DNA from: Gnetum montanum
Taxonomy: Eukaryota > Streptophyta > Gnetopsida > Gnetales > Gnetaceae
Assembly (NCBI GenBank): GCA_015680685.1
Contig: MNCI01033474.1
Coordinates: forward strand, 2,766,870-2,830,869
Direction: 5' to 3'
Length of the DNA: 64,000 nucleotides
Shown: in pieces, positions 56,203 to 64,000 of the stretch
Layout: the number at the start of each line of letters is the position of its first letter
How positions within the stretch are numbered: the stretch's first letter is position 1
Made by a program: the position numbers and the translations under genes
The notes under the pieces: model-generated
Database searches by the model: none
What the model saw: only the letters and a program-made list of their open reading frames with translations
What the model was told of the DNA's origin: nothing

Positions 56203-58530
56203 ATGTCTTCTTCGCATAAGAGCACTTCACTACCTAGGACTAACATAAGAGACAATTGGTGGCATAATACACATAACCAAGATCTGCTAGTTCCTCAACA
56301 ATTTTAGGTGGTATATACTCATCATGATGAGTATGTACCTGATTTCAATTTTATCCTCCACCAAGATGAACAACTATGTTGGAGAGACTTGGAGGGTAAC
56401 ATAGTGTTACCTCCAGACCGATCAGTCCCCAACATGCTCCTTCATGCTCTCACACAAATAGGCATGCCTCTTTTATATGTGGAATACATTGCATGCGATC
56501 ATGACATAAGGAACTATCATCCCATAGAAGTACAATGTCAAAGGGACTTGCGATAGGAGAGATACCATACATCCTTGAAGGGTAAATGGTCTCATAATGC
56601 TCTGCATGTCTTGAGCAAAATTGAGGATGGTGAACCTATCTCAATAGGTTCCCAACAAAACAATGTTCCCCCTCCTAACGATGGTTGGGAGGTGGTGTAT
56701 TAGAACCTCCACTCCACTATCCACAACCCTGGTTCTGGTACCTATAAACATGAAGTGTTTAATGAGGGAACACAGACACACGATAAGGGTAGACACTCTG
56801 ATCATGATCACGATCGAGGTCGAGACCACCAAAGAGAAGGTAGAAAAAACCATCATGGCAATGGTTCTCTTTCTTCTTCACCTTCATCATCATCTTCACC
56901 CTCTCCTTCAACATCCAGATGTATTCATAGGAAATCCAATCAAGAGGATAAAGGAAAATAGAGTGAAAAACATCGATGAGACAGTTGAGAACGAGGATGA
57001 GGGCACGCTAAGGAATCAAGGCATAGAAGAAGGGAGAGTAGGGAACCACGTAGAAACCATAGATGCTATGAATGAGATGATCATGAAGAACCCATTCTCG
57101 CAACTAGAAGCATGCTAGATATAACAGAGGCCGTAAGAGTTCCAACAAGGCACAAAAAGGATAGTAGGATCAAGAGGTTAGACATGAAAAACATCCCACG
57201 ATTTGAAGAGGGATACAACACTAATCCTAAAAGTCATTTACAAGAACTCCACGATGCAAGTGCCTTGCAAAACATAGAAAATGAATGGAAAAAACTAAAG
57301 TTGTTCCCAAGGACACTAGTGAAAGAAGCTAAAAGTTGGTACCAATCCTTAGAACAGGAATCCATTCGAAGGTGGAGTACAATGTTAGAACTGTTCAATG
57401 ATAAGTATCAAATGTACTCCTGACTGTCTAACTTGAAAAAGCAAATCCAAGGATGGAAGCAAGGAAATCATGAACCCTTGGATGCTACCATGGACTGCTA
57501 TTATGCACTAATACATCATTGCCCTGGCCATGGTTACTCACAGTGGGATCAACTATGCCATCTCGTGGATGGACTTAGGCATGAAACAAGAAGAACCCTT
57601 AGAACATATGCCCAAGGAAGATTATCAGAGCTTAGGTCTCATCAAATTCATAGATTGCTAGAGAAAATAGCCAAAGAAGAAGGTGAGCTAGAAAAGAAAG
57701 AAAGTGCAGAAGAGTATAACCAAGATTCTTCCCTCTAAAAAAGGGGAGTGAGATTTTGTGAGGAGAAAGAAGAGTCATCACTCAAAGAGATAGTGAATAG
57801 GAAAACCTTGCTACTCCAAAAGTTAACAATAGAAGTGTCAGAAAAGGTAGACCAAATGTGGGACTTCCTAGATAGTAGGTTTGAAACTATTCTTAAAATT
57901 GTAGAGTCTAGGGAGCGAAGTAGTCATAGTGAAAAAAAAGAGAGAGAAGTGGACAATGCATGTAACAAGGGTAAGGGTAAAATGGCCATCACAAAAGAGG
58001 TTGTGGATTCAGACACAGACAATGACAGTGGATGTGAGATATGCCAATACAACCATCCTAAGGGATGTTGCCCAGTGATCTCACATCTACAAGAGTTTGG
58101 AATGTATGCAGTCAACCCACAAATTAATAAACGACAAGCACCCCGATGATTACCTTATCCCCAAGGTAACCCAAGGTAGTTCCACCAACCTTCAACATAT
58201 TATCCAAGTGGAACTCCACCACAACCCATTGAGCAACATCAATAGTGGCAATGCCCACAGTCATGGGGGATGCCACCACCAAGGCAACAATACCCCTACC
58301 GGCAACTAGACCCATATGGCTACTACGTGCAGCATCCAATCTCCCCATGTGACTCTATTAGTCACATTACACCACAACATCACTACCAAGCTTGAGAGTA
58401 TTATAGAAATCCTTCTCCTAGGGGAGATAACCGACAAACATACCATCCTCCAAATCCATCCACAACTCTCACACCAATAGCTCCATTACCACCTACTCCA
58501 GCAATGTAAGGGAAACTCCTTACTCAACCA
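56203..58530 (+). pseudogene. gag: Element A gag
   Basis: ATG 56203 opens one frame that lasts to protease (about 58866) with about ten stops. N-terminal part: FNFILHQDEQLCWRDLEGNI and PPDRSVPNMLLHALTQIGM. Then a His/Asp/Arg-rich segment (DHDHDRGRDHQREGR) and a Ser/Pro run. The capsid domain is at about 57180-57720: IPRFEEGYNTNPKSHLQEL, EWKKLKLFPRTLVKEAKSWY, RRWSTMLELFNDKYQ, HCPGHGYSQWDQLCHLVDGL. The zinc-knuckle-like CEICQYNHPKGCC lies at about 58038-58076 (C-x2-C-x3-H-x4-C), followed by a Pro/Gln/Tyr-rich tail with QSWGMPPP. It should form the particle and bind RNA. Confidence 0.85.
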
Positions 58531-58689
58531 CAACAACGTAATGCCATGAGTGCTATGAATCCTCAACTTGTTATTGGTTCTAACAACCGTATGATGAAAA
58601 GACCTTACTTCAGAACCAACAGTCCAAACAAGCCCTCACAACCACAAGTGGTTGAACCTATGAATGCCTCCCCATCAAATAAGGCTTTA

Positions 58690-59340
58690 GAGCTTCCTTC
58701 AAACCAAACACCGAGCTCAACGCATATCGTTATGTTAACACATACCATTACTAACTGGATTAAGGTTGGCCACCTTCGCAAGAAATTCTTTGATCCTGGA
58801 AGCCCCCTAATCTATCTCCAAATCACTGGGAATGAGTCATGCAAAGCTCTTCTAGACTCAAGGTTCTAGAGTCAACTTAATATCACAAGAGATGTACAAA
58901 GCCTGGAACCTGCCTCCATTAAAGAAGAGCAATATTCACCTAGAGCTAGCTGACTAGTCCATCACTATTTCCTTGGGACTAGTGGAGGACATCATTACCA
59001 CTGTGTATGCATGGTCGTACCCAACTAATTTCCTAGTGATACAAGTAAATAACAATAGAGGGGACTTCCCAATAATAATGGGAAGGACATGGCTAAGTAC
59101 TATAGATGCACTCTTAGGAATCCATGACCTTTCCCTAGAAATATCCAAGAAGAACACTTTTGGAAAGATCGAGAAGAAGAAGGTTCCATGCATCGCATAC
59201 AGAGATATAGGGTGCAATTGCATGCAGAGATCATGGGTTGTGCAAAGTTTAGCATTTCCTGCATGCAATCGATGTGCACAAGACATTAATATACAAAAGT
59301 GCCTATATGTAGTAGCCACATGACAAGAAGACACCCAATG
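58690..59340 (+). pseudogene. pol: Element A protease and linker
   Basis: ITNWIKVGHLRKKFFDPG, SPLIYLQITGNESCKALLDS, then a frame change exactly at the active site near 58866 (elements E and B show how the motif continues). In the next frame come AWSYPTNFLVIQVN, DFPIIMGRTWLSTIDALLG and IEKKKVPCIAYRDIGC. The frame change separates gag from pol; since the homologous copy in E reads through in one frame, I take it as a deletion rather than programmed frameshifting. Confidence 0.75.
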
Positions 59341-60600
59341 GTTGATGGCTGATCAAGAGAGCAACTCACTAACGTGCATGGAACTAACTGAGGGAATAAC
59401 TAGTGCTTACATCGAAAGCATAGATGCACTAGAGAAAGTCTGCTGCCAACTTCCAAGCCTTAACCTTGAAAACATCAACTAGGGGAAGTTGAAATTCTTG
59501 AAAAATTTAAACAAGAGCCCCCACCGGTCTGGAATATATAACCCTCGAAAATGGAAAACCAATAATCATCAACGCAAGACTTACTTCCAAACAAAAGGAA
59601 ATATTGTTGAAAGTAATAAACAAGTGGTCAAAAGCCTTTTCCTAGTCATATCCTGAATTAACTAGAATAGATCCTAGGATATGCCAACATAGGATTTACA
59701 CTGACCCCTCCATGAAACCTCAAAAAAAAGCATAGAGGCAATTGAACCCAAAATTGAAGCAAGTAGTAAAAGAAGAAATAGAACAGCTTCTTAAGGCTGG
59801 TTCATATATCCCATTGCTGATAGTGAATGGGTTAGCCCTTTGGTGATCGTGCCTAAAAATGTGGGCAAATGGAGGGTGTGCATAGATTTTAAGTTGCGAA
59901 ACATGGCAGCATTTAAGGATTACTTTTTGCTACCATTCATTGACCAAGTCTTAGACACCATAACAAGGCATCGCTATTACAGTTTTTTGGATGGCTATAG
60001 TGGATACAACCAAATACGAATAGCCCTAGAAGACCAAGCCAAGACAACGTTCACCAATCCTTGGGGAACGTTTGCATATAAAAAAATTCCATTTGGCTTG
60101 TGCAATGCTCCTACCATGTTTCAACACCTAGTTCTAAGAATATTCCAACAACAGATAGGAAATGGAGTAGAAGTCTTTATGGACTACTTCTCCACCTATG
60201 AAATAAGTTTTGATCAAGCCTTGGACCGATTAGAGCAAGTGCTGAAAAGATGCATAGAAATTAATTTAAGGCTCAATTGGCAGAAAATCCATTTAACAGT
60301 CCAAGAAGGTGTAGTACTTGGGCATAAGCTTTTACATGCAGGAATAGAGGTAGACCTAGACAAAATTAGGGTCATCCAAGGAATCACCCGACAACCAGAA
60401 ACTATCAAAGACATATGGTCATTCCTTAGACACATTGGATACTATAGGAGATTCATTGAGAAATTTTCCAAGATTTCCAAACCATTGGCAGAGCTAACAA
60501 AGAAGGATGTACCATTTGAGTGGACCAAGGAATGTGAAAGGACATTCCAAGCCCTGAAACAAAAGCTTGTAGAAACTCCCATTCTACAAGCTCCTGACTA
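59341..60600 (+). pseudogene. pol: Element A reverse transcriptase
   Basis: After a degenerate pre-RT linker (59350-59760), an uninterrupted 253-codon frame (59840-60601) covers most of the RT: KWRVCIDFKLRNMAAFKDYF, YSFLDGYSGYNQIRIALEDQ, NPWGTFAYKKIPFGLCNAPT, EVFMDYFSTYE, GVVLGHKLLHAGIEVDLDKI, SFLRHIGYYRRFIEKFSKIS and PFEWTKECERTFQALKQKLV. The catalytic pair Asp-Asp is Asp-Tyr (60182-60187, GAC then TAC), so this open frame would still be inactive, whereas the stop-ridden copy in element B keeps Asp-Asp. Confidence 0.9.
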
Positions 60601-60985
60601 GTCTAGACCATTCCATATAATGACTGATCCATCCAATTATGCTTTAAGAGCTGTACTTACATAGTTAGATGGCCAAAAACATCCTTACTACATCTACTGT
60701 GCAAGTAGAAGTATCACCGATGCACAACTTAACTACACAACTACAGAGAAAGAGTTAACGGTTGTAGTGTTTGCACTAGATAAGTTTAGGCACTATGTGT
60801 TAGGTTACAAAGTGTTCATCCACATGGATCATAGTGCAATCTGGATCCTCATGAACAAGCCAACGGTTAGCCCTCATATTATACGATGGCTGGTAATCTT
60901 ACAGGAGTTCGATCTAACAATGGTCGATTGAAAAGGCACCGAGAACATAGTTGTAGATCATTTATCTTGGTTGTGCTGGGATAGA
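60601..60985 (+). pseudogene. pol: Element A RNase H
   Basis: FHIMTDPSNYALRAVL, YYIYCASRSITDAQLNYTTT, EKELTVVVFALDKFRHYVLG and VFIHMDHSAIWILM (TDH changed to MDH), ending near IVVDHLSWL. It has three stops, one at the very start (60600). Confidence 0.85.
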
Positions 60986-60999
60986 AAAGAGGATGTATA

Positions 61000-62297
61000 T
61001 GTAATGTCTAATCATTTTCCTAATGAAGCCCTCTTTGCTAGTGTAGTGAATAACCAACCCACAGAGGCGAACTAGTATAGTAGCATTCTCACCTATCTCC
61101 TTACCCAACAAACACCACAAGAGCTAGACTTTAGGAAGAAACAATAGTTTCTTCACCAAGCCAAGTACTTCATGGAGATTAACAGATAACTTTACAAAGT
61201 GTGTCCTGATGGCTTGGTTCGATGGTGCATGCCCAAGGTAGACCAACTAAGAGTTCTCCAAGATGCTTATGAGGGCCCTTGTGGGGGTCATTATGCAGGG
61301 AGATGAACAACTATTAAGATCCTACTTGCAAGATATTACTGGCCAACATTATTTTGTGATGCCCATTAATTTGTCTAATCTTGTAAGTGCTATCAATGTA
61401 ATGGGGGAATGACTGCTAGAATGGAGGATCTGCAACAATGGATTCAATCGTTAGAACCCTTCAACATTTGGGGAATAGACTTTATGGGGCCCATTACACC
61501 AATGTCCAATGGAAAAGCTTACATTGTAGTTGTCATAGACTATTTAATGAAATGGGCTGAAAGAAACTGTTGTTATGGACTACACATCATCTAGAGCTAC
61601 ATAATTTGTGCAACAAAAAATTGTAAATAGGTTTGGTGTGCCATGTGCACTTATTTTCGAATAACGGAACACATTTCATAGGTGCAACTTTTTAGAAGTT
61701 AATGCAATGCTTAGGGGTTGAACATAAATTGACTACACCTTATCACCCCAAGCTAATGGATAAGTTAAGGTCACCAACAAGGAGATCACTAAAATATTAA
61801 CTAGGACAATTAGCAAGTATAGGTGAGACTGCAGCACTAAACTGAATGATGCTCTTTGGGCATACCACTCCAGCTAGAAACTCCCTATAGGCTAGTCTCC
61901 CTATGAGTTAGTGTATAGAAAGCTTCCAACACTCTCGATTCAAGCCAAGCTTCATACACTATCCATGGCTTGTGACCTCCACCTCAATCTTGATCTACCA
62001 CAAAAACAAAGGTTGGCAACTTTAAATATGCTAGACGAAAACTAGTTAGCTACCCTATCATCAAATGAGTTGCGCAAGGCATATAACAAGCAACTTCATG
62101 ACCTAAAGATTCAAAAGGTTAAGTATCAACTAGGAGATAAGGTTCTCTATTTGAATCCCACACATGTGCCACAACACACAAAATTTCAAACACTATGGGA
62201 AGGACCTTACATTATTCATACAACCTTTCTTTCAGGGGCCATGACCATATACAAACCTGAGAGCCCTGATAAGAGATTATTAGTCAATGTGCAATAG
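61000..62297 (+). pseudogene. pol: Element A integrase
   Basis: DAYEGPCGGHYAGR, LLARYYWPTLFCDAH, FNIWGIDFMGPITPMSNGKA (Asp kept), then frameshifts near 61650 and 61750 across the DNG and NGQ-E regions. It ends in an open part at 62070-62297 with YQLGDKVLYLNPTHVPQHTK and FQTLWEGPYIIHTTF. It is clearly more decayed than the element B integrase. Confidence 0.85.
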
Positions 62298-63983
62298 ACC
62301 AAACCTTTCCATGAATTTAGAATGGTCAATGCACATAGTACCTCTGAGAAGGGATGACCCTATTTACTATTTTGAATCTCTCCCTTCCAACTCAGTCATG
62401 GGAGAGATGGCCACCTCTACTAACCAATTGAGGCCCTTAGTTCCTTTTTAGGTTTTTGTTTTACACAATTTTATGTTATAGATTTCTTTAACTTTTCTCA
62501 TTTTTTTGAAACATCGTTATACTTTTCCATTCCTTTGTGTGATTGTTTGTTGTGCTTGTTTTTATTTTTATTTTTATTTTGGTTATTTTTGTTTTTGTTT
62601 TTGTTCTTATTTTTGTCTTCATTTTTTTCGTTAGGTTCGTCACCTAATAAGTGCTCTTGATGATGGTATGAAATGTATTCTATTGATTGATTGTTAATGA
62701 CCTTTGAGTTATAATGTTGATACTAAGGTATGGTTCTTTTGATATAACAGGCAATGAGTCCATGTCATCCATGCATTCATGAATTTCTATGGTATCTCTT
62801 GGCTTGGAATTTTACAATCCATTTCTTAATAATAAAACTATTAACGAACTGGTGACTGGGCATTTGTCAAATTGAGGAAGGACTCAAAGATTGAAAAGGG
62901 TATGGCTTCAAGGGGATTTAATGCATTTGTGTTGGCCATTCTCTTAGGTGCTTAAACTTTTTCTTCTTGAGTTTTCCTTACCATTCTGACATTGCTCCAT
63001 TATCGGGAAGCTAAGCTAATAAAAATAAGTCTTTGCATGATGTGGTTCTCATGTAAAAAAAATTAAAAAAAAATAAAAATTAAAAAAAAATAGTGAGAAT
63101 TCAAAGCACACCGCTTAGAAAAAATAATCATCTGGGCTACAAGAACTAGTTATGGAACTAAACAAACATGTTCACTCTAACTAAGGCCCTTTCTCGCTTC
63201 CTACTTTTCCATTTCTCATTCCCTCATAATGGTGGTGACTCTTTGGCGGAAGAATTCTTGTCACTTCAAGTGGATGGATTAGCCAAGTTTATTAATGGAT
63301 ATGGATGGTTTGAGGCTAGATTTGGAATGAGATCTACTCAGTCACATTAACCATAAATACACAAGGGGCTGTAGACCACCTTGTTCTTGGGACTTCATTG
63401 CATTCTTTCCTTCCCATCATTCTTTCTCCATTTTCCACCTCATTAATAGTTGTATCAGTATTCTATATTTTGGTTGATGCATTGTTGTCTTTTTGGTAAA
63501 TTCTTGTGGTTAAGACTTTAACTCTTGATTTCAAATCACATTTCAAAAGCCTAAGAACTCTTTGAATGTGAGTTTGTCAGGGCATCAAAGGCATGAGCCT
63601 GCTTTGGGGAGGACCCATTGGCATTCCTATTTTTTGCATCAGTTAACTTCTTTCCCTTAAACATTTCCACAATCAACATTTGTTTTGTTCATTACCATCT
63701 CTAACATCCATTTTATTAGTGTTTTCATTGTTTCTTTTTCTCCATCTTTTTTATTCCCTATCTTTTTCCATTCTATCGCTACAAGAGGATTGCTCTTAGT
63801 CATGGGGGCCCTAGTTCAATTTTTTCAATTTTTTCCTAACCTTGGGTAGTCACCAGTGTTATATCTATAGAATCCATATCGGCCATATCATAACTCAGCC
63901 AATGGAACTTACACCAAAGCAAGGCATCAATTTTATTTTGATTTACTTATCCTTGCTCATATGTGACTGTGTTGTGTGTGCAG
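62298..63983 (+). other. Element A leader between integrase and the 3' frame
   Basis: It begins after TCAGTCATGGGAGAGATGG (62392-62410) and has T-rich DNA, a GAGCCTGCTTTGGGGAGGAC block near 63596, TTAGTCATGGGGGCC at 63796 and a TG-rich run ending GTGTGTGCAG at 63983. It is closely similar to 43121-44591 of element B. An open stretch at 63168-63350 has no support as a gene. Confidence 0.65.
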
Positions 63984-64000
63984 ATGGCAATCATATAACA
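63984..64000 (+). pseudogene. Start of the 3' frame of element A, cut by the window end
   Basis: TGTGTGCAG|ATGGCAATCATATAA: reads MAII then stop, the same start as 44592 in element B. The acceptor-like CAG is intact here but TAG in element B. Confidence 0.4.

Larger units (their letters stand above)
55246..64000 (+). mobile_element. Element A: Athila-like with gag and pol, runs off the window
   Basis: 5' LTR (55246-56058), primer-binding site (56060-56077), gag-protease (56203-58866), protease-RT-RNase H (to about 60985), integrase (61000-62297), leader (62413-63983), start of the 3' frame (63984). The 3' LTR is expected beyond the window. It is the most complete copy here. Its left neighbour is element F gag, so it is nested. 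Confidence 0.85.

Noticed and set aside
1-64000. CRISPR arrays, bacterial operons, rRNA or functional tRNA genes
   Set aside because: Searched by eye on both strands; the tandem repeats seen are minisatellites and LTR palindromes without regular unique spacers, and only tRNA-like SINE heads were found.

Overview
This window reads as nuclear DNA of a seed plant, most likely a gymnosperm (inference). It is AT-rich, depleted in CpG, has no intact host gene, and is almost wholly made of old nested retrotransposons. Most coding traces carry nonsense codons. In several (the C ORF2, the A gag and the B pol) one frame survives over kilobases, which fits decay by C-to-T transition in methylated DNA. 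I saw no bacterial genes, CRISPR array, rRNA or tRNA gene.

Layout. (1) 1-557: a reverse-oriented LTR of an Athila-like Ty3/gypsy family. (2) About 558-29930: element D of the Tat lineage. Its gag and protease (578-4114) lie about 20 kb from its RT, RNase H, second RNase H and integrase (24760-28133). Between them are minisatellites, a minus-strand multi-exon gene-like sequence (17669 down to 4875), and an array of degenerate repeats of about 180 bp. Two pieces interrupt this stretch: the Athila-like element C (about 6760-14626) and a CpG-rich gene-like block (about 18480-20960). (3) About 30020-32200: a SINE-like repeat and a dead LINE. (4) About 32247-46960: Athila-like element E (gag, protease and the start of ORF2), split by element B (39005-45845), which has a 5-bp target duplication CATAG. 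(5) About 46960-52215: unidentified AT-rich DNA, a fragment of an ABCG/PDR transporter gene, an RTE-type LINE and a second SINE-like repeat. (6) About 52528-64000: Athila-like element F, broken inside gag by element A, which runs off the window.

The Athila-like copies form one superfamily. They share a primer-binding site derived from complementarity to tRNA-Asp, LTRs with TTGGTAATCCCAG repeats, a TATAAATA box, and in four of them GATATC-centred palindromes in U3. They differ in modules. A and B keep protease-RT-RNase H-integrase but end in a very short reading frame. C and E lack RT-RNase H-integrase but keep a long coiled-coil ORF2. In all four copies that reach this point, ORF2 or its counterpart begins with an ATG directly after an AG that looks like a 3' splice site. 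No element looks able to move on its own.
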